42,912 bases of DNA from Ruminococcus sp. UBA3767. GTDB taxonomy: Bacteria > Bacillota > Clostridia > Oscillospirales > Ruminococcaceae. The stretch covers positions 1 through 42,912 of the forward strand of contig DFFV01000103.1 of NCBI GenBank assembly GCA_002371625.1, written 5' to 3'. Below the pieces are notes generated by a model. The model worked only from the letters and a program-made list of their open reading frames with translations. It did not search any database and was not told the DNA's origin. Positions 13,948 to 21,396 of the stretch are shown here, in pieces. Position 1 is the first letter of the stretch. Each line of letters begins with the position of its first letter. A program made the translations under genes and the position numbers.

Positions 13948-15309
13948 ATGCTTGGATACAAGCAGGCTTTTGAAAAATATTTTGAGGATAACTTTGAGGA
14001 GATACTTGCAAGCCTTGGCGAGATAATCGCCATAAGGAGCGTTGCGGTGACAGACAGCGTTGTAAAGCCGTTCGGTGAAGGCTCGGCAAGGGCGCTGAAA
14101 TGGGGACAGGAACAGCTCGAAAAGCTGGGAATGAAAACGGTCAACGTTGATGGCTACGCTGTTCACGGAGATTACATGGAGGGCGAGCCTGCGCTGACGG
14201 TGCTTTCGCACCTTGATACCGTTCCTGAAGGAGAAGGCTGGAGCTTTCCCCCGTTTGAGCTGACGCAAAAGGACGGAGTGCTTTATGGCAGAGGAACTAT
14301 CGACGACAAGGGGCCAAGCGTAGCGGTGCTTTATGCGATAAAGGCGATAAGGGACCTGAAGATCCCGATAAAGCGCAATTTCAGAGTGGTTTTTGGCGGC
14401 TTTGAGGAAGGCGGCTGCGAGGATATCGCTTACTACAAAAGCAAATACAAGCTGGCGGACATGGTGTTTACGCCTGACGGCAGCTTCCCTGTTCTCAACT
14501 GCGAAAAGGGACTGATACACCTGACCTTTTCGGGAGATTTCCCGCAAAGCGAAAAGGGTGTCGTTTCGCTCAAAGCAGGCACGGTGATAAACGCTGTTCC
14601 CGGCAGGGCGGAACTGGTTTTAAAGGGCATAAGCGCCGAGCAGCTTGCGGACGCTTTACCAAAAGGAGTTACGCTTGAAGCTGAGGGCGAGCGGTGCGTC
14701 ATCACGGGAAAGTCGGCTCACGGTTCACGCCCCGAAAACGGAACAAATACGGCTACGGCTGTCGCTGAGGCTTTTACAAAGCTGAATGCTCCGCAGTTTG
14801 AGAGGATCTCAAAGCTGTTCGTTCACGGCGATATGTGCGGCAAGGCTATGGGGCTTGGTTTTTCAGATGAGATATCGGGCGAGATGACCTGTGTGCTGAC
14901 TCAGCTTGAAATAAGCGGAGATAAGCTGACCGCAGGCGTTGATATACGCTTCCCTATCGACAGGAAAAGCAGCGAGATGATCAGCATTATCGCTCCTCAG
15001 CTGACGGAAAACGGCTTTGAGATAACAAGCAGCGACTGCATGGAGCCGCACTATGTTGACAAGGACAGCAAGCTGGTGCAGACGCTTTTGAAGGTATACG
15101 AGGGCGTTAGCGGTGAAAAGGGCGAATGCATTGCCGAGGGCGGTGTGACCTACGTTCACGACGTTGAGGGCGGTGTTGCTTTCGGTGCGGAATTCCCTTG
15201 GGAAAACAACAATATGCACGGCGCTGACGAGCACATCTCGGTGGAGACTTTCAAGGCAAATCTGAATATGTACGCAAATGCTATCGTTGAGCTGACAAGC
15301 GGCGAATAG
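13948..15309 (+). CDS. PepV/Sapep-type dipeptidase (M20 metallopeptidase)
   Basis: 453 residues, the usual PepV length. Metal ligands and catalytic residues are all visible: SHLDTVP (His88, catalytic Asp90), GRGTIDDKGP (bridging Asp119) and GFEEGG (catalytic Glu153, ligand Glu154), plus a late His in NNNMHGADEHIS. These enzymes split dipeptides, with Mn or Zn, in the cytosol. An in-frame ATG at 13915 exists but lies inside the previous gene; the ATG at 13948 has AGGAAGTGA upstream and sits one base after the phosphoesterase stop. It is the last gene of the operon and precedes a strong terminator. Confidence 0.92.
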   Translation: MLGYKQAFEKYFEDNFEEILASLGEIIAIRSVAVTDSVVKPFGEGSARALKWGQEQLEKLGMKTVNVDGYAVHGDYMEGEPALTVLSHLDTVPEGEGWSFPPFELTQKDGVLYGRGTIDDKGPSVAVLYAIKAIRDLKIPIKRNFRVVFGGFEEGGCEDIAYYKSKYKLADMVFTPDGSFPVLNCEKGLIHLTFSGDFPQSEKGVVSLKAGTVINAVPGRAELVLKGISAEQLADALPKGVTLEAEGERCVITGKSAHGSRPENGTNTATAVAEAFTKLNAPQFERISKLFVHGDMCGKAMGLGFSDEISGEMTCVLTQLEISGDKLTAGVDIRFPIDRKSSEMISIIAPQLTENGFEITSSDCMEPHYVDKDSKLVQTLLKVYEGVSGEKGECIAEGGVTYVHDVEGGVAFGAEFPWENNNMHGADEHISVETFKANLNMYANAIVELTSGE

Positions 15310-15322
15310 CTTTTAACGATCG

Positions 15323-15356
15323 CCCCGTAACGTTTGAAAACGCTGCGGGGTTTTTT
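15323..15356 (+). terminator. Terminator of the motor/patatin operon
   Basis: CCCCG (15323-15327) / CGGGG (15346-15350), with further inner pairing of CGTTT and AAACG, followed by six T. Confidence 0.88.
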
Positions 15357-15365
15357 GATGTGTGC

Positions 15366-15394
15366 TTGACAATGCGGCTGTTAAGTGGTATACT
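15366..15394 (+). promoter_or_regulatory. Promoter of tyrA
   Basis: -35 TTGACA (15366-15371), 17-base spacer, extended -10 TGGTATACT (hexamer 15389-15394). No leader peptide or T-box-like structure fits in the 39 bases to the ATG. Confidence 0.85.
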
Positions 15395-15433
15395 TTAATA
15401 GATAAAAGCGTAAAAGTAAAAGGAGGAAACAAA

Positions 15434-16285
15434 ATGAGAGTAGCAATCGTTGGGCTTGGACTTATCGGAGGTTCACTTGCAAAGGCGATAAAAAAGAACA
15501 CCCAGCACAGCGTTTTCGGTCTTGATGTGAGCGAGGCGGCGGTAAAAGGTGCGCTGGAGCAGGAGGCTATCGACGGGGAGATCACGGCTGACAAGCTATC
15601 GGGCTGCGACATCGTTATCGTGAGCCTGCACCCTTTGCAGACGATTGATTTTATTACCGGCAATAAGGGATGCTTCCGCAAGGGCGGTATAGTTATTGAC
15701 ACCTGCGGTGTTAAGGGTGCTATAATAAGTGCGGTGGAAAATGTGCTGTCGGAGCAGGGTGTGCGCTTTCTTGGCTGTCACCCGATGGCAGGGCGTGAGT
15801 TTTCGGGCTTTGCATACTCGGTGGATAACCTTTTTGAAAAGGCGAGCTTTATTATAACTCCAACAGTGAACACGCAGGCGGAAACTATCGATGAGGTGAC
15901 AAGGTTTGCTTATGAAACGGGCTTTGCAAGGGTAGTTTCGGCAACGCCGCAGGAGCACGATGAGATAATCGCATACACCTCGCAGCTGGCTCACGTTGTT
16001 TCAAGCTGCTATGTAAAAAGCCCGAGCCTTTTAAAGCAATCGGGGTTCTCCGCAGGCTCGTTCAAGGACCTTACGAGAGTTGCTAAGCTGAACGAGGATA
16101 TGTGGACTCCCCTGTTTTTGATGAACAAAAATGCGCTGGTCAGCGAGCTGGACTGCATCATCGGTGAGCTGCAAAAGTACCGTGAGGCTATCGCTGCGGA
16201 CGATGCAAAGGTGCTGCACGAGCTTCTTAAAGAGGGCAGAGAGCTTAAAGAGCTATCAAACCAGCAGAGCGCTGAGGGTAAATAG
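15434..16285 (+). CDS. tyrA: Prephenate dehydrogenase
   Basis: 283 residues. The NAD-binding loop GLGLIGGS (7-14) opens a Rossmann domain; DTCGVKGAI and LGCHPMAGREFSGF are characteristic of prephenate dehydrogenases and carry the substrate-binding His; SQLAHVVS follows in the dimerisation domain. It converts prephenate to 4-hydroxyphenylpyruvate for tyrosine. There is no C-terminal ACT domain, so feedback control, if any, is elsewhere. Start: ATG at 15434 preceded by AGGAGGAAAC. It is monocistronic; no other aromatic pathway gene is near. Confidence 0.93.
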   Translation: MRVAIVGLGLIGGSLAKAIKKNTQHSVFGLDVSEAAVKGALEQEAIDGEITADKLSGCDIVIVSLHPLQTIDFITGNKGCFRKGGIVIDTCGVKGAIISAVENVLSEQGVRFLGCHPMAGREFSGFAYSVDNLFEKASFIITPTVNTQAETIDEVTRFAYETGFARVVSATPQEHDEIIAYTSQLAHVVSSCYVKSPSLLKQSGFSAGSFKDLTRVAKLNEDMWTPLFLMNKNALVSELDCIIGELQKYREAIAADDAKVLHELLKEGRELKELSNQQSAEGK

Positions 16286-16299
16286 AATTATTAAAACAC

Positions 16300-16333
16300 G
16301 GCTGTCGTTTATTAAAAAGCGGCAGCCTTTTTT
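16300..16333 (+). terminator. Terminator after tyrA
   Basis: GGCTG (16300-16304) / CAGCC (16323-16327), extended inward with mismatches, followed by six T. Confidence 0.85.
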
Positions 16334-16405
16334 ATTTGGTGCGCTGCAAATACGGCGCAGATACGGTGTATTTCAAATTTAAGGATTATTTAATAAAATC
16401 CATGC

Positions 16406-16411
16406 TATACT
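16406..16411 (+). promoter_or_regulatory. -10 element before the ABC transporter unit
   Basis: TATACT with ATGC just upstream. The -35 region (16383-16388, GGATTA) is poor, which would fit an activated promoter. Confidence 0.4.
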
Positions 16412-16464
16412 TTAGTCACAGTAGAAGATACACCAGACGAGGACAAAATAAGGGGGACGACAAA

Positions 16465-16779
16465 ATGACAAAAAACACATTTATCAAAAGACTTTCACAA
16501 AAGGCAGACATCACCACCGAGCAAAGCAGGATAGTTGTTGAGGCGATAGAGGATCACAACCTGTTTGCAAAGGACGAAAAGGAGATAATAATCGCAGACA
16601 TCGCTCAGCAGCTCGAAGCCGACGAGGATACCGCCGCAAAGTATTTCTCTCACGCATCGCAGATAATTCGCAGTGAGATAAAGAGCCAGTCGATAAAACT
16701 GATCGCAGGCACAGCGGCAGCCATTACCGCAGGGATATTCGTTATGAAAATGAGAAAGAACAAGGATAAGGAGAACTGA
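16465..16779 (+). CDS. Small tail-anchored protein preceding an ABC transporter
   Basis: 104 residues, not recognised. Residues 1-75 are helical and charged; the very start (KNTFIKRLSQKADITTEQSR) resembles the first helices of HU-type proteins, but the DNA-binding arm is absent. Residues 80-97 form a hydrophobic helix (LIAGTAAAITAGIFVMKM) followed by a basic end, so the protein is probably anchored with its bulk in the cytosol. AGGGGGAC precedes the ATG at 16465. One base separates its stop from the permease start, with the permease ribosome site inside this gene, so it is cotranslated with the transporter. Confidence 0.75.
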   Translation: MTKNTFIKRLSQKADITTEQSRIVVEAIEDHNLFAKDEKEIIIADIAQQLEADEDTAAKYFSHASQIIRSEIKSQSIKLIAGTAAAITAGIFVMKMRKNKDKEN

Positions 16780-16780
16780 G

Positions 16781-19147
16781 ATGTTTTTTACTATCTTAAA
16801 GAAAGACCTCAGACGAGGCAGAACGATGAACACGATAATCCTTTTGTTCATCATTATCTCGGTAATGTTCATATCGGGCAGCGTTAACAGCATGATCTCG
16901 GTCACAAGCTCGCTGGATAACTACTTTGACAAGGCAGATATGCCAGATGTTGCGTGCGCAACCTACAACCGAACAGAAACCCAGACCGTCGATCAGGTGC
17001 TTGAAAAGGACAAGGACAAGATATCAAAGCTTGAGTACGAGCAGATATGGTTTATGGATCCTAAGGATCTCACCTTTACAGACGGTAAGGAGACCGGCTT
17101 TAAATCACCAATAGATCTTATGCCCTTTGGCGAAGCAAAGCTCAATTACTTTGACGAGAACAAGCAAAAGATAACAGGCGTAAAAAAAGGCGAGATACTC
17201 ATCGCAAACAAGTTCCTGGGTCAGTCCGATATAAAGGTCGGCGATACAATCAAGCTGCACCTTGGTGAGCTTGACAAGGAGTTCAAGGTAAGCGGTACAT
17301 TCTACGATGCAGCCCTTGGGTCTGCACTTATGGGCATCGGCAGAATGATAGTCAATGACGAGGATGCACAGCCGTTTCTGCAGCAGGCAGATAAGCTCGG
17401 CACGTTGACCAAGTTTTATTACATCACCACCGATCACCCTGACGACATAGTTGACACCCTCAACAAGTCAGACCTCAGCTTTGTGTTCAGCGGAAAGAAA
17501 GAGTTTATCAAGTCATCATACATCTTTGATATGATAGTTGCCCTGCTGCTTTTGGCAGTAAGCGCAATACTGATAATCGTATCGCTCATCGTTTTAAGAT
17601 TTACGATCTCGTTCACCATTTCATCCGAGTTCAGAGAGATAGGCGTTATGAAAGCCATAGGGCTTGGCAATATGAAGATACGCAGCCAGTACCTTGTAAA
17701 GTACCTTGCTATCTCGGCAGTCGGCGCAGTGATAGGCGCAGCGCTCAGCTTCCCGTTCGGCGAGCTTCTGACAGACCTCTCCTCGTCCTCGGTAATGGTC
17801 GAGTCAAACGGCAGCATCTTCACAAACATCGTTTGTGCAATAGCAGTAGTTGCAGTGATAATGCTGTTCGCACTGATATGCACAAGAAAAGCAAACAAGC
17901 TCTCCCCTGTTGACGCTATCAGAAACGGTCAGACAGGCGAAAGGTTCAAGAGAAAGGGCTTCCTGCGTCTTTCAAAGTCACGCCTTGGCGCAACTACCTT
18001 TATGGCATCAAACGACGTAATGAGCGCACCAAAGAGATTTCTTATCATCATCGTTGTGTTTGTGCTGACGATGCTGCCAATACAGTTTCTTGATATATGC
18101 GCCGATACCCTCAACAGCAAGGAAACGCTTTCGCTGCTTGCGTGTATACCCTCCGATGTAGCTTTTGAAAATAACGACAGCAGCTATGACAGCAGCAAAC
18201 AGGAAATCACAGAAAAGTATAAAAAAATGGAGCAGACACTTGCGGACAACGGCATACCTGCAAGAGTGTTTAAGGAAATGATGATATCCTGCAAGCAGGA
18301 GTTCGGCGGCAAAGCAACAAAAGTCATTGGCATACAGGGCGTAAACAACAAGGCAGATGAACACGTTTACACCAAGGGAAGCGCCCCGCAGAACAAGGAC
18401 GAGGTCGCTATCCAGCCCGCCACCGCAAAGGATCTTGGCGCAGACATCGGCGACACCATAACCGTCACCGTGGGCGACAAAAAATACGAGCTTATCATTT
18501 CGGGAATGTACGATGCAATGATGAATATGGGACACAGCATCAGATTCCACGAGGACCTTGATATAGACTACAACTTTGTGAGCGGCAGCTTCTCCGCACA
18601 GATACTTTTCACCGACGACCCGAGCGACAAGGAGGTTGAAAAGCGCATCGAAAAGATAAAGGACATCTTCCCCGATATTTACGATGTAAAAACAGGCGCA
18701 AAGCAAGCGCAGGATACGACTGAGGTAGGACCTGTATTTGATACGATAAAGTTCTTCTTCCTTATCCTCTCCGCAGCCATAGTTATAATGGTCGCAGTGC
18801 TTATGGAAAGGTCAATGGTCATCAAGGAAACAGGCGAGATAGCAACGCTCAAGGCTATCGGCTTCAAGGATAACAAGATAATCAAATGGCACACCAAGAG
18901 GTTCATCATCACAGCTGTTATTTCAGCAGTCATCTCGGGCTTGCTGGCTATGCCGGTATCAAAGCTCATAGGCAACCCGATATTCAGCTTTATGGGCGTA
19001 AACAGCGGCATCACCTACTCAATGAACACCATCAGGGTATGCATCATCTACCCCGTAGCGATAATGGCACTTATGGCGATAAGCGTATGGCTCACAGCAG
19101 CATACACCAAGAGGATAACCGCTCAGCAGACATCGAGCATAGAGTAA
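16781..19147 (+). CDS. ABC transporter permease with two FtsX domains (MacB/LolC type)
   Basis: 788 residues. Helix 1 (about 17-35) is followed by a 200-residue outer domain, then three helices of the first FtsX domain with the conserved EIGVMKAIGL at the cytoplasmic loop; this repeats as a fifth helix, a second outer domain (about 440-640) and three more helices with EIATLKAIGF. Eight helices and two outer domains are typical of Firmicute peptide, lipid or antibiotic-response transporters of the type VII ABC class. It works with the ATPase encoded 18 bases downstream. Such transporters act mechanically on substrates in the membrane and need not move them through a pore. Confidence 0.9.
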   Translation: MFFTILKKDLRRGRTMNTIILLFIIISVMFISGSVNSMISVTSSLDNYFDKADMPDVACATYNRTETQTVDQVLEKDKDKISKLEYEQIWFMDPKDLTFTDGKETGFKSPIDLMPFGEAKLNYFDENKQKITGVKKGEILIANKFLGQSDIKVGDTIKLHLGELDKEFKVSGTFYDAALGSALMGIGRMIVNDEDAQPFLQQADKLGTLTKFYYITTDHPDDIVDTLNKSDLSFVFSGKKEFIKSSYIFDMIVALLLLAVSAILIIVSLIVLRFTISFTISSEFREIGVMKAIGLGNMKIRSQYLVKYLAISAVGAVIGAALSFPFGELLTDLSSSSVMVESNGSIFTNIVCAIAVVAVIMLFALICTRKANKLSPVDAIRNGQTGERFKRKGFLRLSKSRLGATTFMASNDVMSAPKRFLIIIVVFVLTMLPIQFLDICADTLNSKETLSLLACIPSDVAFENNDSSYDSSKQEITEKYKKMEQTLADNGIPARVFKEMMISCKQEFGGKATKVIGIQGVNNKADEHVYTKGSAPQNKDEVAIQPATAKDLGADIGDTITVTVGDKKYELIISGMYDAMMNMGHSIRFHEDLDIDYNFVSGSFSAQILFTDDPSDKEVEKRIEKIKDIFPDIYDVKTGAKQAQDTTEVGPVFDTIKFFFLILSAAIVIMVAVLMERSMVIKETGEIATLKAIGFKDNKIIKWHTKRFIITAVISAVISGLLAMPVSKLIGNPIFSFMGVNSGITYSMNTIRVCIIYPVAIMALMAISVWLTAAYTKRITAQQTSSIE

Positions 19148-19165
19148 AGGAAAAGGAGAATAACT

Positions 19166-19936
19166 ATGGCACAGAAAATACTCAAGGTAACAGACCTTTG
19201 CAAGACATACATCACCAACAAAAAGCAGAACAACGCCCTGCGCAACGTCAGCTTTGAAGTAAACGAGGGCGAGATGGTCGCAATAATGGGACCCTCAGGC
19301 TCAGGCAAATCAACGCTGCTTTACACCGCATCGGGCATGGACGATGCGACCTCGGGCGAGGTGATGCTGGACGGCGAAAACATCGCAGCAATGCCCAAAA
19401 AGAAGCTGGCAAACGTAAGGCTTGAAAAAATGGGCTTCATCTTTCAGCAGATGCACATGCTCAAAAACCTGACCATTCTTGACAACATAATCCTCCCTGC
19501 GACCGAGGCTAAAAGCAAAAAGCGCAGCCGCAAGGAGATAAGAGAACAGGGCGAATCGCTGATGCGCAAAATGGGCATTATCGAAACTGCCGGCAACGAT
19601 ATAAACGAGGTATCGGGCGGACAGCTGCAAAGAGCCTGCATTTGCCGCAGCATGATAAACGATCCGCAGATAATCTTCGCCGATGAGCCGACAGGCGCTC
19701 TTAACAGAAGCTCCTCGGACGAGGTAATGGATATGCTCTGCTCGCTCAACCGTGAGGGCACGACGATAATGATGGTTACTCACGATGCGAGAGTTGCTTC
19801 AAAATGCTCAAGGGTGCTGTTCATAGTGGACGGTGAGATAAAAGGAGAAAAGGAGCTTGGCAGCTTCTCTGAGGGTATGAATATCCGTGAGCGTGAAAGA
19901 ACGCTGAACAACTGGCTTATGGAAATGGGCTGGTAG
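19166..19936 (+). CDS. ABC transporter ATPase (MacB/LolD/BceA type)
   Basis: 256 residues. All nucleotide-binding motifs are present: Walker A GPSGSGKST (42-50), Q-loop FQQ (93-95), signature VSGGQLQR (149-156), Walker B IIFADEP (169-175) and the switch THD. ADEPTGALN is typical of the ATPases that pair with FtsX-type permeases. Start: ATG with AAAGGAGA upstream. It ends the unit that begins at 16465; no classical terminator follows, but two hairpins do. Confidence 0.94.
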   Translation: MAQKILKVTDLCKTYITNKKQNNALRNVSFEVNEGEMVAIMGPSGSGKSTLLYTASGMDDATSGEVMLDGENIAAMPKKKLANVRLEKMGFIFQQMHMLKNLTILDNIILPATEAKSKKRSRKEIREQGESLMRKMGIIETAGNDINEVSGGQLQRACICRSMINDPQIIFADEPTGALNRSSSDEVMDMLCSLNREGTTIMMVTHDARVASKCSRVLFIVDGEIKGEKELGSFSEGMNIRERERTLNNWLMEMGW

Positions 19937-19941
19937 CCAAC

Positions 19942-19998
19942 CGTGAAACGGCTTCGCCCTTTCACGCTCAAGAGAATATCCCTTTCGTGATATTCTCT
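19942..19998. repeat. Two perfect hairpins after the ABC transporter
   Basis: CGTGAAAcGGC / GCCcTTTCACG around TTC (19942-19966) and AGAGAATATC / GATATTCTCT around an eight-base loop (19971-19998). Neither is followed by a T run, so they look more like mRNA-stabilising or processing structures than terminators. Confidence 0.6.
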
Positions 19999-20051
19999 AC
20001 GAGGTAGAGATAAGACCAGATAGAAAAACTATGTGGAAAATATGCAAAGTT

Positions 20052-20159
20052 AACTTGGCAATTTGTGCAATGCTACAAAGTTGCCAAGTTTTCTTGTCGC
20101 AGGGGTTGACAAGTAAACTTGGCTATGATATGCTGTACTCGTGACAAGTAAACTTGTCA
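20052..20159. promoter_or_regulatory. Array of ACTTGNCA operator half-sites
   Basis: AACTTGGCAA (20052-20061) and TTGCCAAGTT (20081-20090) are perfect inverted copies 19 bases apart. A second pair, TTGACAAGT-AA-ACTTGG (20106-20122), covers the -35 of the promoter. A third, TGACAAGT-AA-ACTTGTCA (20142-20159), is a perfect palindrome just after the start of transcription. Six half-sites of one motif in 108 bases surround the promoter of an XRE-regulator operon, so autorepression by that regulator is the simplest reading. Confidence 0.7.
20106..20134 (+). promoter_or_regulatory. Promoter of the XRE/two-component/uvrC unit
   Basis: -35 TTGACA (20106-20111), 17-base spacer, -10 TATGCT (20129-20134). 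The -35 and spacer are occupied by an operator palindrome. Confidence 0.7.
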
Positions 20160-20184
20160 ACCAATAAATATGGGGGCATTAAAA

Positions 20185-20508
20185 ATGAACAAAGAGCAGA
20201 TACTTGAACTGAGCAGACAGGAAAACAAACAGCAGGACATCTATGAACTCGACATTATAAACAAAGCCCAGCGCATCGGAGGTATAACTGCATTGCTCGT
20301 TGCCTGCGTGCTTATGATGCTTGACCACACGAGTCTGAAGCACAGCGCACATTTCGGCTACCTGCTGATAATCTCATCGGCACTTGTCGCTTTATGGGGC
20401 TACAAGGTCGCTAAAATGAAAAAGAAGCACGAGATAGCGGTACTTGCAGTATCAGCACTGTTATTCATTTACGCCGCTGTAAGTCTTATAATCAGTATAG
20501 CAGGGTGA
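20185..20508 (+). CDS. DUF6442-like small membrane protein
   Basis: 107 residues. A charged N-terminus (EQILELSRQENKQQDIYE) is followed by three hydrophobic segments at about 33-48, 58-74 and 82-105. This arrangement, directly before a short XRE regulator, matches the DUF6442 family as I recall it; function unknown. An ATG at 20170 is in frame, but GGGGG at 20172-20176 suits the ATG at 20185. The gene is the first after the operator array and lies four bases before the XRE gene, so the pair is probably a regulator and its membrane partner. Confidence 0.75.
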   Translation: MNKEQILELSRQENKQQDIYELDIINKAQRIGGITALLVACVLMMLDHTSLKHSAHFGYLLIISSALVALWGYKVAKMKKKHEIAVLAVSALLFIYAAVSLIISIAG

Positions 20509-20512
20509 TAAA

Positions 20513-20719
20513 ATGAACGAATCGCTGGTACTTAAAAACAATCTCAAAGAGGTGCGCACTCAAAAGGGTATGTCGCAGGCTGACCTTGCAAAGCTGGTAG
20601 GCGTTTCACGCAACACGATAAGCTCTATCGAAACGGGGCAGTTCAGTCCGACGGCAAAGCTGGCACTGATACTGTGCATTGCGCTGGACGTGAAATTTGA
20701 AGAGCTGTTTTATCTTTGA
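20513..20719 (+). CDS. XRE-family HTH regulator (short form)
   Basis: 68 residues, a bare Cro/CI helix-turn-helix: LKEVRTQKGMSQADLAKLVG, then SRNTISSIETGQFSPTAKLAL and the terminal DVKFEELFYL typical of small Firmicute XRE repressors. It has no sensing domain, so its signal may come through the membrane protein encoded just before. It likely binds the ACTTGNCA sites upstream of its operon. The start is the ATG at 20513, GGTGATAA being the ribosome site. Confidence 0.92.
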   Translation: MNESLVLKNNLKEVRTQKGMSQADLAKLVGVSRNTISSIETGQFSPTAKLALILCIALDVKFEELFYL

Positions 20720-20733
20720 TATGGGGTGAGAAG

Positions 20734-21396
20734 ATGATAGACATACTTATTACCGAGGACAACAAGGAGCTTTCCACGCTGATGAGCGACTTTCTGCGGG
20801 CTGAGGGGTACACCGTGACCGCAGCAGACAGCGGCGAGAAAGCGCTGAGCATTTTTGAAAAATACGGTGCACGGCTCGTCCTGCTGGATATTATGCTTCC
20901 CGGTATGGACGGGTTTCAGGTGTGCGACAGAATAAGAAAGCAAAGCGACACGCCGATATTTATTCTCAGCGCAAAGGGCGAAAAAAACGACAAGCTCAAC
21001 GGGCTTACCCTTGGGGCTGACGACTACCTTGAAAAGCCCTTTGACATTGATATACTGCTTGCCAAGATAGCGGGAATTTTCAAGCGCAGGTACTCACTTG
21101 ACGAGGTGACGAGCGGTGAGCTGAGGCTTAACAAGGCGGAAAGGATAGCCTTTAAAAACGGCAGGCAGCTGGAGCTTACGGCAAAGGAATTCGAGCTTTT
21201 GCAGCTGCTGGTAGAGAACCCGAACAAGACGCTGACAAAAGAGTTTCTGTTCAACAAGATATGGGGCAGCGACAGCTTTTCGGAACAGCAGACGCTGACC
21301 GTTCACATCAAGTGGCTGCGTGAAAAAATAGAGGATGACCCTAAAAAGCCTGTAAGGATACAGACTGTGTGGGGCGTGGGGTATAAATTTATATGA
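20734..21396 (+). CDS. OmpR-family response regulator
   Basis: 220 residues. Receiver domain with acidic pocket ED (8-9), phosphoacceptor Asp52 (LVLLDIMLPGMDGF), Ser79 and Lys101 (YLEKPFD); winged-helix DNA-binding domain from about 125 with LTAKEFELLQLLVENP and RIQTVWGVGYKFI. It should be phosphorylated by the kinase whose start codon overlaps its stop (ATGA). An ATG at 20716 is in frame, but GGGGTGAG fits the start at 20734. Targets may include the ABC transporter upstream, as in BceRS-type and related systems; this is inference from position. Confidence 0.94.
   Translation: MIDILITEDNKELSTLMSDFLRAEGYTVTAADSGEKALSIFEKYGARLVLLDIMLPGMDGFQVCDRIRKQSDTPIFILSAKGEKNDKLNGLTLGADDYLEKPFDIDILLAKIAGIFKRRYSLDEVTSGELRLNKAERIAFKNGRQLELTAKEFELLQLLVENPNKTLTKEFLFNKIWGSDSFSEQQTLTVHIKWLREKIEDDPKKPVRIQTVWGVGYKFI

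Noticed and set aside
15395..15433. T-box or tryptophan/tyrosine attenuator before tyrA
   Set aside because: Only 39 bases lie between the -10 and the ATG, too short for such a leader.
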